The notes beneath the pieces are model-generated. The model did not search any database and was not told the DNA's origin. It saw only the letters and a list, made by a program, of their open reading frames with translations. Made by a program: the position numbers and the translations under genes. From Prevotella sp. (lineage in GTDB: Bacteria; Bacteroidota; Bacteroidia; Bacteroidales; Bacteroidaceae), in assembly GCA_016286995.1 (NCBI GenBank), contig JAEEVA010000001.1, positions 62,001 to 126,000 on the forward strand: DNA of 64,000 nt, given 5' to 3'. Shown piece after piece: positions 1 through 7,944 of the stretch; position 1 is the first letter of the stretch; every line of letters begins with the position of its first letter.

Positions 1-609
1 AGTCGTCTCATCGACGGCTTGCAGCAGTTAGGTCCAGAGGTAACAAAGATAGATACCCGACATATCGGTGTGACGGGCTGCTCGTACGCCGGAAAGATGG
101 CACTCTACTGCGGTGCTTTCGACGAACGTGTGGCCTTGGTCATCGCCCAGGAACCCGGAGGCGGTGGTGCTGCCTCGTGGCGTGCTTCGCATGAGTTTAC
201 GCTGGCGGGCAAGAATCTGGAGGATATCGATAAGACCGACTATCACTGGTTCATGGAAAGTCAGAAGGAAAACTTCCAGGGCGACAGTGTCTACCAGTTG
301 CCATACGACCAGCACGAGCTCTGTGCTTTGGTGTTCCCACGTGCATTGTTGCTGTTGGGTAACCCTGACTACGAGTGGCTGGCCGACGGCTCGATGCTGG
401 TTTCTGCCAAGGCAGCCCGTGATGTGTGGCGCCGTTTCGGCGTGGAAGACCGCATGGGATGGAGCATTGTCGATGGACATGGCCATTGCATGTTGCCTGA
501 GAGTCAGTATCCTGAGGTTCAGGCCTTTATCGACAAGTTCTTGCTTGGACGTGAGACCGACACGCAGGACATCCGGATAGTGAGCTTAGGGAATAAGATT
601 GAACATTGA
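1..609 (+). CDS. CE15 glucuronoyl esterase, C-terminal part (5' cut by window)
   Basis: This is the last ~202 residues of a carbohydrate esterase that by motif belongs to family CE15 (4-O-methyl-glucuronoyl methylesterase). That family hydrolyses the ester joining lignin alcohols to the (4-O-methyl)glucuronic acid side chains of xylan. The nucleophile elbow reads GCSYAGK (Ser at bases 82-84), followed by the family-like PGGGGAASWR, and a late GHGHC holds the candidate catalytic His. The frame is open from base 1, so the TTG at 19 in the ORF track is not the true start. The stop TGA is formed by the first unit of a heptamer array. It lies upstream of the GH10-CE1 gene on the same strand, consistent with a xylan locus. 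A related acetyl esterase is the main alternative. Confidence 0.82.
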   Translation, partial: SRLIDGLQQLGPEVTKIDTRHIGVTGCSYAGKMALYCGAFDERVALVIAQEPGGGGAASWRASHEFTLAGKNLEDIDKTDYHWFMESQKENFQGDSVYQLPYDQHELCALVFPRALLLLGNPDYEWLADGSMLVSAKAARDVWRRFGVEDRMGWSIVDGHGHCMLPESQYPEVQAFIDKFLLGRETDTQDIRIVSLGNKIEH

Positions 610-726
610 CCATTGACCATTGAACATTGAGCATTGACCATTGAACATTGAACATGGAACATTGAACATTGAACATTGACCATTGAACATTGAGCATTGA
701 ACATTGAACATTGAACATTGAACATT
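601..726 (+). repeat. Heptamer tandem array, 18 units (GAACATT/GACCATT/GAGCATT)
   Basis: Exact 7-bp periodicity runs for 18 units between the CE15 and GH10 genes. Units differ mainly at the third and fourth bases (AAC, ACC, AGC). TGA recurs every 7 bases, so all three + frames are closed, and one of these TGA triplets is the CE15 stop. The minus strand is stop-free, which explains the spurious minus ORFs translating as MFNVQCSMFN repeats. Confidence 0.95.
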
Positions 727-739
727 AAACAACAACACA

Positions 740-2923
740 ATGAAACGAACATTATTATCTGCTATTGGCCTTTGGCTGTTAGCTATTGGCTGCCAAGCAC
801 AGTGGGGACGCATTGTAGACCCCAATGCCGACAAAGGAATGAAGGACACCTACAAGGATTATTTCATGATTGGTGTCGCAGTGAATCAACGTAATGTGGC
901 TGACCAGGATCAGACGGCGCTTATCCGTAAGGAGTTTAGCAGTCTGACGGCTGAGAATGACATGAAGCCCGGAGAGATACATCCCAAAGAGGGTGTGTGG
1001 GACTTCAGCAAGGCAGACAAGATTGCCGACTTTGCCCGTCAGAACGGTATCAAACTGCGTGGTCACTGCCTGTGCTGGCACTCTCAGTTTGCCGACTGGA
1101 TGTTTACCGACAAAAAAGGCAAGGAGGTGAAGAAAGAGGTGTTCTACGAACGTCTGCGTGAGCACATCCACACGGTCGTCAACCGCTACAAGGATGTTGT
1201 CTATGCTTGGGACGTAGTAAATGAGGCCATGAGCGACGGCGGTGGCTTTGGCAGTTGGCCGCGTCGACCGGGAGAGAAGCCTAATCCCTATCGTGAGAGC
1301 CGTCACTACAAGCTCTGCGGCGACGAGTTCATTGCCAAGGCTTTCGAGTTTGCCCACGAGGCTGACCCCAATGCCCTGTTGTTCTACAACGACTACAACG
1401 AGTGCGACCCGGGCAAGCGTGACCGCATCTATGACATGGTGAAGAAGATGCAGGATGCCGGTGTACCCATCCACGGTATCGGCATGCAGGGTCACTACAA
1501 CGTCTATGGTCCCTCTGAGGAGGACATTGATGCTGCTATCACGAAGTATAAGCAGCTGGTGAAGCACATCCACGTGACCGAGCTCGACATCCGCATGAAT
1601 ACCGAGATGGGTGGTCAGCTGCGCTTCTCGCGTGGTGAGGCAAAGCCCGTGGCTCCCTATATGAACACCCTGCTGACCGACCAGTACAACCGCATCTTCA
1701 AGATTTTCCGCAAGCATAAGGATGTCATCGACTGCGTGACCTTCTGGAACCTTGGCGACCGCGACTCGTGGCTGGGTGTGAACAACCATCCGCTGCCTTT
1801 CGACGAGAACTACAAGCCCAAGCAGGCTTATTATGCTATCAAGAACTTCGACCCTGCCCTCGACAATGCCGTTCCCAAGGAGGACTTTGTTCCCAATCCA
1901 ATGAACCAGCCCGGACAGGAGTGGCCTCAGGTGAACAGCGAGGGTTATGCCCGTTTCCGTGTGGAGGCTCCCGATGCCAAGTCGGTGATTGTCAGCCTCG
2001 GTCTCGGTGGTCGTGGCGGTACGGTATTGCGCAAGGACAAGGACGGCGTGTGGGTAGGTACCACAGAAGGTCCGATGGATCCTGGTTTCCACTATTATCA
2101 CCTGACCATCGACGGTGGTACATTCAACGACCCCGGCACCCACAACTACTTCGGCTCTTGCCGTTGGGAGAGTGGTATTGAGATTCCTGCTCCCGATCAG
2201 GACTTCTACGCTTGGCGTAAGGACATTCCTCACGGCAACATCCAGCAGGTGAACTTCTGGTCGGAGAGTACCGGCAAGATGCAGACAGCCAATGTCTATC
2301 TGCCCTATGGCTACGGTAAGCTCGTGAAGGGCAAGCAGGAACGTTATCCCGTGCTGTACCTGCAGCATGGCTGGGGTGAGAACGAGACCAGCTGGCCCGT
2401 ACAGGGTAAAGCTGGCATTATCATGGACAACCTGATTGCTGACGGCAAGATCAAGCCCTTCATCGTTGTGATGGCCTACGGTCTGACTAACGACTTCAAG
2501 TTTGGCACCATCGGCCAGTTTACTGCCAAGGAGTTCGAGACTTTGCTCATCGACGAGCTCATGCCCGTCATCGACAAGCAGTTCCTTACCAAGCCCGGCA
2601 AGTGGAACCGTGCTTTGGCAGGTCTCTCGATGGGAGGTATGGAGACGAAGCTCATCACCCTGCGTCGTCCCGAGGTCTTCGGTTACTGGGGTCTGCTCAG
2701 CGGTGGCCAGTATGCTCCCGATGAAATCAAGGACCCGAAGGTCGTGAAGTACATCTTCGAGGGCTGTGGTTCCAAGGAGAATCCCGACGGCATCAACAAG
2801 AGCGTCGCTGATTTGAAGGCTGCTGGCTACAATGCCGAGGGTCTTATCTCTGAGGGTACTGCCCACGAGTTCCTGACATGGCGCCGCTGCCTGTACCAGA
2901 TGGCCCAGAGCCTGTTTAAGTAA
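740..2923 (+). CDS. Bifunctional GH10 endo-xylanase / CE1 feruloyl esterase
   Basis: Secreted 727-aa enzyme that should cut the beta-1,4-xylan backbone and remove ferulic acid esters. A signal peptide (about 1-20) precedes a GH10 barrel (about 25-375), with the acid/base Glu162 in DVVNEAMSDG and nucleophile Glu281 in HVTELDIRM. An E-set-like domain follows (about 395-480). The C-terminal CE1 alpha/beta hydrolase (about 495-727) has Ser630 in GLSMGG and a candidate catalytic His709 in GTAHEF. The same domain order is known from Prevotella ruminicola Xyn10D-Fae1A. ATG at 740 is followed by a normal signal sequence. Bases 763-790 of the signal peptide are a 7-bp repeat. It sits between CE15 and a GH13 gene, all co-directional. 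Confidence 0.93.
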   Translation: MKRTLLSAIGLWLLAIGCQAQWGRIVDPNADKGMKDTYKDYFMIGVAVNQRNVADQDQTALIRKEFSSLTAENDMKPGEIHPKEGVWDFSKADKIADFARQNGIKLRGHCLCWHSQFADWMFTDKKGKEVKKEVFYERLREHIHTVVNRYKDVVYAWDVVNEAMSDGGGFGSWPRRPGEKPNPYRESRHYKLCGDEFIAKAFEFAHEADPNALLFYNDYNECDPGKRDRIYDMVKKMQDAGVPIHGIGMQGHYNVYGPSEEDIDAAITKYKQLVKHIHVTELDIRMNTEMGGQLRFSRGEAKPVAPYMNTLLTDQYNRIFKIFRKHKDVIDCVTFWNLGDRDSWLGVNNHPLPFDENYKPKQAYYAIKNFDPALDNAVPKEDFVPNPMNQPGQEWPQVNSEGYARFRVEAPDAKSVIVSLGLGGRGGTVLRKDKDGVWVGTTEGPMDPGFHYYHLTIDGGTFNDPGTHNYFGSCRWESGIEIPAPDQDFYAWRKDIPHGNIQQVNFWSESTGKMQTANVYLPYGYGKLVKGKQERYPVLYLQHGWGENETSWPVQGKAGIIMDNLIADGKIKPFIVVMAYGLTNDFKFGTIGQFTAKEFETLLIDELMPVIDKQFLTKPGKWNRALAGLSMGGMETKLITLRRPEVFGYWGLLSGGQYAPDEIKDPKVVKYIFEGCGSKENPDGINKSVADLKAAGYNAEGLISEGTAHEFLTWRRCLYQMAQSLFK
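763..790 (+). repeat. Heptamer repeat encoding the GH10 signal-peptide core
   Basis: Four units (TATTGGC, CTTTGGC, TGTTAGC, TATTGGC) lie in frame and encode roughly AIGLWLLAIG, the hydrophobic core of the signal peptide. The same repeat family recurs in opposite orientation at 7144-7171. Confidence 0.7.
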
Positions 2924-3001
2924 TATTTAGCAAGGACTACAGGACTAACAGGGCCATGAAAAAGTCCTTCAGTCCTATAGTCCTGGCAAAAAGAATATAC
3001 A
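2924..3001. repeat. Inverted 9-bp-period repeats between GH10 and GH13
   Basis: AGGACTACAGGACTAACAGG on the left is answered by CAGTCCTATAGTCCTGG on the right, giving an imperfect hairpin in the 78-bp intergenic gap. It could be a transcript-end or mRNA-processing structure. It lacks a clear T-run, so it is not called a terminator. Confidence 0.55.
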
Positions 3002-4906
3002 ATGAAACGAATCTATATTTTTATGACCATGCTGATGGTCAGCGTCATGACGATGAGTGCAGCAAAGCAGAAAGTTAGTATCGACCGCATCGACCCCATA
3101 GACTGGTATGTGGGCATGAAGAATCCCACAGTCCAGCTGATGGTGTATGGCAAGGGTATCCGTGACGTGGAGAGCGTCACGACAAACTACCCAGGCGTTA
3201 CCATCGATAGTCTGGTACGGCTCGATTCACCGAACTACCTGCTGGTATATATGAATCTGAAGGACGCCCAGCCTGGCACGATGAAACTGACATTTGATGT
3301 CAGAGGGAAGAAATCGGAGGTCGCCTACCAGCTGAAACAGCGTGAGATGAGTGGTGACCGACGCATGGGATTCACCAATGCCGACGTGCTTTACATGCTG
3401 ATGCCCGACCGTTTTGCACAGGGCGCTGGACACCCAACGCAGGTGAAGGGTATGCGTGCCTATAAGGAAGACCGCAGTCAGCCCAGCCTGCGACATGGTG
3501 GCGACCTGAACGGTATTCGCGAACATCTGGACTACTTCTGCGAGCTGGGCGTTACGGCACTGTGGTTGACGCCTGTGCTTGAGAATGACTCACCCGACAA
3601 CGAAAACGGCTATTCCACTTATCACGGCTATGCTACGACGGACTACTATCGTGTGGACCCGCGTTTCGGCACTAATGCCGACTATCGCCGCCTGTGCGAC
3701 GAGGCTCATGCCAAAGGCTTGAAGGTGGTGATGGACATGATATTCAACCATAGCGGATTCGAACACCCGTGGGTGGCCGATATGCCCACAAAGGACTGGT
3801 TCAACCTGCCAGAATGGCTTGAAGAGTCGGGCGGCACCAGCACGCCTACCAAGAGTTTCCTGCAGACCAGCTACAAGCTGACGCCTGTCAAGGACCCGTA
3901 TGCCTCAAAGTTCGACCTGAAGGAGACCGTCGACGGCTGGTTCGTACCCACCATGCCCGATTTGAACCAGCGTAACCAGCACGTCATGACCTACCTCATC
4001 CAGAACTCCAAGTGGTGGATAGAGACCGTAGGCATTGACGGTATCCGTATGGATACCTATCCGTATGCCGACGCAAAAGGCATGGCCCGATGGATGAAGG
4101 AACTTGACGAGGAATATCCGAACTTCAATACCGTCGGCGAGACGTGGGTCACGGAACCCGCCTATACTGCCTCGTGGCAGAAAGACTCCAGACTGTCGAA
4201 AGATAATTCCTATCTGAAGACGGTTATGGACTTTAGTTTCTTCGACAAGCTTTCGCAGGCCAAGAATGAGGAGACGGACGCCTGGTGGCAGGGCCTGAAC
4301 CGCCTGTATAACTCGTTCGTCTACGACTACCTGTATGAAGATCCCCTCCACGTCATGGCCTTCATCGACAACCACGACACCGACCGCTTCCTCGGTAACG
4401 GACGCGATACGCTGATGTTGAAACAGGCGCTGGCGCTGCTCATGACCATTCGACGTATTCCGCAGTTGTACTACGGTACGGAAATTCTGATGAACGGTAC
4501 CAAGGAGGTGACTGATGGCAACGTCCGCAAGGACTTCCCGGGCGGTTTCCCGGGCGATACGCACAACGCCTTCACCGCTGAAGGGCGTACCAAGGCTGAG
4601 GCCGACATGTTCCGCTGGTTGAGCCGTCTGCTGCACTGGCGCCAGAACAACGATGTCATTGTCAAGGGCACACAGACGCAGTTTATACCCTACAACGGCA
4701 TCTACGTCATTGCCCGTCAGTATCAGGGCAAGACGGCGCTCACCATCCTTAACGGCACCACGCAGCCTGCCACGATGGAGGTGAAACGTTATGCAGAGGT
4801 CATTGGCAATACTGGTCGCGCCAAGGACATTCTCACTGGTCGCTTTTATGATCTCTCACAGGATTTGAAGCTCAAGCCCCGCCAGTCGCTGATTCTCAGC
4901 TATTAA
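3002..4906 (+). CDS. GH13 neopullulanase / cyclomaltodextrinase-like alpha-amylase
   Basis: Secreted 634-aa alpha-glucan hydrolase, probably periplasmic and similar in layout to SusA-type neopullulanases. A signal peptide (MKRIYIFMTMLMVSVMTMSA) leads into an N-terminal Ig-like domain (about 25-115) and the GH13 barrel. Visible catalytic residues are Asp351 in GIRMDTYPY, Glu380 in TVGETWV and Asp459 in FIDNHDTDR. A short C-terminal beta domain follows. It should cut starch- or pullulan-derived oligosaccharides. Its place between a xylanase and GH43 enzymes is unusual, because it is a starch enzyme inside a xylan/arabinan gene run. The exact GH13 subfamily is not resolved. Confidence 0.88.
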   Translation: MKRIYIFMTMLMVSVMTMSAAKQKVSIDRIDPIDWYVGMKNPTVQLMVYGKGIRDVESVTTNYPGVTIDSLVRLDSPNYLLVYMNLKDAQPGTMKLTFDVRGKKSEVAYQLKQREMSGDRRMGFTNADVLYMLMPDRFAQGAGHPTQVKGMRAYKEDRSQPSLRHGGDLNGIREHLDYFCELGVTALWLTPVLENDSPDNENGYSTYHGYATTDYYRVDPRFGTNADYRRLCDEAHAKGLKVVMDMIFNHSGFEHPWVADMPTKDWFNLPEWLEESGGTSTPTKSFLQTSYKLTPVKDPYASKFDLKETVDGWFVPTMPDLNQRNQHVMTYLIQNSKWWIETVGIDGIRMDTYPYADAKGMARWMKELDEEYPNFNTVGETWVTEPAYTASWQKDSRLSKDNSYLKTVMDFSFFDKLSQAKNEETDAWWQGLNRLYNSFVYDYLYEDPLHVMAFIDNHDTDRFLGNGRDTLMLKQALALLMTIRRIPQLYYGTEILMNGTKEVTDGNVRKDFPGGFPGDTHNAFTAEGRTKAEADMFRWLSRLLHWRQNNDVIVKGTQTQFIPYNGIYVIARQYQGKTALTILNGTTQPATMEVKRYAEVIGNTGRAKDILTGRFYDLSQDLKLKPRQSLILSY

Positions 4907-4912
4907 GTAAGC

Positions 4913-4945
4913 GGGCTTCGCCCTAAATGATAAATGACAAATGAA
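4913..4945 (+). repeat. Small hairpin plus three AAATGAT-type heptamers spanning the start codon of the tandem GH43 gene
   Basis: GGGC-TTC-GCCC is followed by AAATGAT, AAATGAC, AAATGAA. The gene's ATG (4941) lies inside the third unit. The array is the reverse complement of the TTTATCA array at 5000-5034. Confidence 0.75.
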
Positions 4946-7922
4946 AGAAATGAAAACAAATAAGAATAATAGCAGGCTAAGGATAATGATGGTGGTAAGT
5001 TTATCATTTATCATTTATCATTTATCATTTAGCAGCGTAGCTGCGCAAAATCCGTTTGTGCAGACATGGTGCACGAGTGATCCTGCACCGTTGGTGCATG
5101 ACGGTACGATGTACGTCTATACCGGTCATGACGAGGACGGCGCCGACTTCTTCTGGATGCAGGAGTGGCGCGTCTATTCGACGCAGGACATGGTGAACTG
5201 GCAGGATCACGGCTCACCGTTGGCCTTGGAGAGTTTCTCTTGGGCCGACGACCGTGCCTGGGCCTCGCAGACCATCGAGCGCGACGGCAAGTTCTATTGG
5301 TATATCTGTGCCCACTCGAAGCTGTCGAATGGTATGGCTATCGGTGTGGCAGTCGCAGATTCCCCGACAGGACCGTTCCGCGATGCCATTGGTAAGCCGT
5401 TGTTCGAGAATGGCTCGTGGGACCATATCGATCCCACAGTGATGATTGACGACGACGGTCAAGCTTGGCTGATGTGGGGCAATCCCCAGTGTTACTACCT
5501 GAAGCTGAATCGTGACATGATCTCGTACAGCGGTGAACTTGGACGTCTCGACATGACGGAGGAGGCCTTTGGTGGTCCGATGATGAAGGACCGCGAGAAA
5601 GGGAAGAAGTATAGGGATTCCTATGTGGAAGGCCCGTGGCTGATGAAGCGGAGCCTCACCCCCAACCCCTCTCCAAAAGGCGAGGGGAGTAAATACTCCA
5701 AAAGGCAGAAGCAGGGAAAGGAACTAACCACTCCCCTCTCCACTCGGAGAGGGGTTGGGGGTGAGGCTCTGTACTACCTGCTCTATGCCGCAGGCGGCGT
5801 GCCTGAACATATCAGCTACAGCACGGCACCACACCCCACAGGTCCTTGGACCTATGCCGGTGAGATTATGCCGCTGTGCGATACCAAATCGTTTACAAAC
5901 CACTGCGGTGTAGCCGACTACAAGGGTCACAGCTATTTCTTCTATCATACCGGTAAACTGCCCAATGGTGGCGGCTTTGGCCGTAGCGTGGCCGTCGAGG
6001 AATTCAAGTACAATGCCGATGGCAGCTTCCCCACCATCATGCCAACCGACGAGGGTGTGGAACCTGTGGCTTCGTTCGACCCCTACCGCAGGGTGGAGGC
6101 TGAGACGATGGCTTTCTCCAAAGGCGTGAAGACCGAACAATGGCAAATGGCTGACGATGAGTGTCCTGAGGTCAAGAACCGCTTGGGAGTCTATGTTAGC
6201 GACATTCATCATGGTGACTACATCAAGTTGCAGGCTGTCCATCTCTGCTATAAGATGCCCCGTACCTTTACGGCTCGTGTGGCCAGTGGCCTGCGTGGCG
6301 GTCAGATAGAGATTCGTTTGGACAGCCTCGGAGGACAGCTCCTCGGCACGCTGAATGTGCCGGGCACTGGCGGTTGGGAGAAGTGGCAGACCATTACCAC
6401 CGACCTGGCAGAGCTGGAGAGCTACCCCGGACGTCTGCATACCCGTGACCTCTACCTGGTGTTCAAAGGCCGTAAGGGTCCGAAGCTCTTCAACTTCGAC
6501 TGGTGGGAGATGCGTGGACTGGAGCAGGTGAACATGCCGCTGTTCCAGACTAAATATACAGCAGACCCCTCACCGTTGGTAGTGGGCGACACCTTATTCT
6601 TATATACGTCACACGATGCTTCTCCCGAGGATATTCCTGACGAGAACGAGAAGGGCTCTGCCGGTTTCTTTATGTACGACTGGCTGTTGTGGAGCACTAC
6701 CGATATGGTGAACTGGACCGAGCATGGTGCCGTGGCTTCGCTGAAGGACTTCCCTTGGCGTAGCCGCGAAAATGGTGCCTGGGCCATCCAGACGGTTGAG
6801 CGCAACGGCAAGTATTACCTCTATGCCCCTCTGCATGGACACGGCATTGGTGTACTCGTAGCCGACTCACCCTATGGACCGTTCAAGGATCCCCTTGGAA
6901 AGCCGCTGGTTTGGGACCAGAGCAATTGGTACGACATCGACCCCAGCGTCTATACTGACGACGACGGCCAGGCTTATATGTATTGGGGCAATCCCCATAC
7001 CTTCTGGGCCAAGCTCAACGACGACATGACCAGCATCAAGATTGACCCCACCGCTCCCGAGGCGTCAGCATCGGGCGTCACCAAACTCCCCCACATCCCC
7101 AACTATCAGGAAGGTCCGTGGTTCTATAAAAGAAACCTGCCAACAGCTAATGGCCAAAAGCCAAAAGCCAAATACTACCTCGGCTTCGCCTCGACCTGCT
7201 GTCCTGAGGCTCTCGGCTATGCCATGAGTGACTCGCCTACAGGGCCTTGGGAGTGGAAGGGCTACATTATGCGTCCTACCCAGCGTGACCGTGGTAACCA
7301 TCCCGGCATTTGCGACTACAAGGGTCACTCGTATGTCTTTGGTCAGAACTACGACCTGATGCACCTCGACACCTATGTGCACCATGAGCGCCGCAGCGTC
7401 TCGGCTACGGAGATTACCTACAATGCCGACGGCACCATCCAGGAGGTTCCTTATTGGCTCGACCAGCAGCCCATGAAGCAGCTGCACTGGTTGAATCCCT
7501 ACCAGCGTGTAGAGGCCGAGACAATGGCTTGGGGCTATGGACTGAAGTCTGCCAAGATGGGTATTGAGAACACAGGTGTTGTGGCCAGTATGCCCGAGTC
7601 TACCGGCAAGCGTAATATGTATATCTTCGACATCAACGATGGCGAGTACATCCGTCTGCGTGGCGTCGACTTCGGTCAGGGTGCCAAGCAGTTCAGCATC
7701 ATGGCTGCCGCTGCTGCCCAGGCCGGCTGTACCGTCACGCTGCGTCTTGACAGTGTGAAGGGCGATGCTATTGGTACTGTTGACATCAAGAGCACGGGTT
7801 CCGTTGAGAACTACAAGTCGTTCTCAACCAAGGTGAAGGGTGCCTCTGGCGTTCACGACCTCTATCTCTGTTTCAGCAAGGCTCAGGGTGACGTCCGTCT
7901 TGACTACTGGCAGTTTAAGTAA
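4941..7922 (+). CDS. Tandem GH43-CBM6-GH43-CBM6 arabinofuranosidase/xylosidase
   Basis: Secreted 993-aa protein with two complete GH43 propellers, each followed by a CBM6-like domain (RVEAETMAFSKG and RVEAETMAWGYG open them). In copy 1 the catalytic candidates are Asp47 (SDPAPLV), Asp164 (HIDPTVM) and Glu230 (VEGPW). In copy 2 they are Asp542 (TADPSPLV), Asp667 (DIDPSVY) and Glu724 (QEGPW). All six are present, so both units may be active, probably on arabinose or xylose side groups. The signal peptide (ending SSVAAQ) is encoded by a heptamer array. Each GH43 domain carries an extra low-complexity stretch in the same loop just after EGPW: a large palindrome (about residues 237-277) in copy 1 and a heptamer repeat (about 735-744) in copy 2. 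Confidence 0.9.
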   Translation: MKEMKTNKNNSRLRIMMVVSLSFIIYHLSFSSVAAQNPFVQTWCTSDPAPLVHDGTMYVYTGHDEDGADFFWMQEWRVYSTQDMVNWQDHGSPLALESFSWADDRAWASQTIERDGKFYWYICAHSKLSNGMAIGVAVADSPTGPFRDAIGKPLFENGSWDHIDPTVMIDDDGQAWLMWGNPQCYYLKLNRDMISYSGELGRLDMTEEAFGGPMMKDREKGKKYRDSYVEGPWLMKRSLTPNPSPKGEGSKYSKRQKQGKELTTPLSTRRGVGGEALYYLLYAAGGVPEHISYSTAPHPTGPWTYAGEIMPLCDTKSFTNHCGVADYKGHSYFFYHTGKLPNGGGFGRSVAVEEFKYNADGSFPTIMPTDEGVEPVASFDPYRRVEAETMAFSKGVKTEQWQMADDECPEVKNRLGVYVSDIHHGDYIKLQAVHLCYKMPRTFTARVASGLRGGQIEIRLDSLGGQLLGTLNVPGTGGWEKWQTITTDLAELESYPGRLHTRDLYLVFKGRKGPKLFNFDWWEMRGLEQVNMPLFQTKYTADPSPLVVGDTLFLYTSHDASPEDIPDENEKGSAGFFMYDWLLWSTTDMVNWTEHGAVASLKDFPWRSRENGAWAIQTVERNGKYYLYAPLHGHGIGVLVADSPYGPFKDPLGKPLVWDQSNWYDIDPSVYTDDDGQAYMYWGNPHTFWAKLNDDMTSIKIDPTAPEASASGVTKLPHIPNYQEGPWFYKRNLPTANGQKPKAKYYLGFASTCCPEALGYAMSDSPTGPWEWKGYIMRPTQRDRGNHPGICDYKGHSYVFGQNYDLMHLDTYVHHERRSVSATEITYNADGTIQEVPYWLDQQPMKQLHWLNPYQRVEAETMAWGYGLKSAKMGIENTGVVASMPESTGKRNMYIFDINDGEYIRLRGVDFGQGAKQFSIMAAAAAQAGCTVTLRLDSVKGDAIGTVDIKSTGSVENYKSFSTKVKGASGVHDLYLCFSKAQGDVRLDYWQFK
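5000..5034 (+). repeat. TTTATCA heptamer array inside the signal-peptide coding region
   Basis: Four perfect TTTATCA units plus TTTAGCA encode the SLSFIIYHLSF stretch of the signal peptide. This is the stop-free orientation of the heptamer. It can pair with the AAATGAT units at 4925-4945 around the start codon. Confidence 0.9.
5651..5769. repeat. In-frame palindromic insertion in the tandem GH43 gene (24-bp perfect arms)
   Basis: Bases 5651-5674 are the exact reverse complement of 5746-5769. Each arm also contains its own smaller CCCCT...AGGGG stem. The translated insert begins SLTPNPSPKGEG, a peptide I recognise as the translation of a very widespread bacterial palindromic repeat (from memory, not a search). 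The insert keeps the reading frame and falls in the loop between EGPWLMKR and YYLLYAA. Confidence 0.92.
7056..7075. repeat. Short in-frame palindrome (CCCGAGGC-GTCA-GCATCGGG)
   Basis: A 20-nt stem-loop with one mismatch encodes PEASASG in the tandem GH43 protein. A near-identical palindrome with the same GTCA loop lies in frame in the pullulanase gene (33602-33621). Confidence 0.75.
7144..7171 (+). repeat. In-frame heptamer repeat in the second GH43 domain
   Basis: CAGCTAA, TGGCCAA, AAGCCAA, AAGCCAA encode part of LPTANGQKPKAK, in the loop between EGPWFYKR and YYLGFAS. This is the same loop that carries the large palindrome in the first GH43 domain. Confidence 0.75.
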
Positions 7923-7944
7923 GAATTGAGAATTGACAATTAAT

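Noticed and set aside
519-752. Minus-strand ORFs translating as MFNVQCSMFN repeats
   Set aside because: Pure translation of the stop-free strand of the 18-unit heptamer array and the end of CE15. No start context and no non-repeat coding sequence.
779-2866. Long minus-strand ORF antisense to GH10-CE1 (695 aa)
   Set aside because: Shadow of a high-GC gene with clear domains on the plus strand; the translation is low-complexity and has no motifs.
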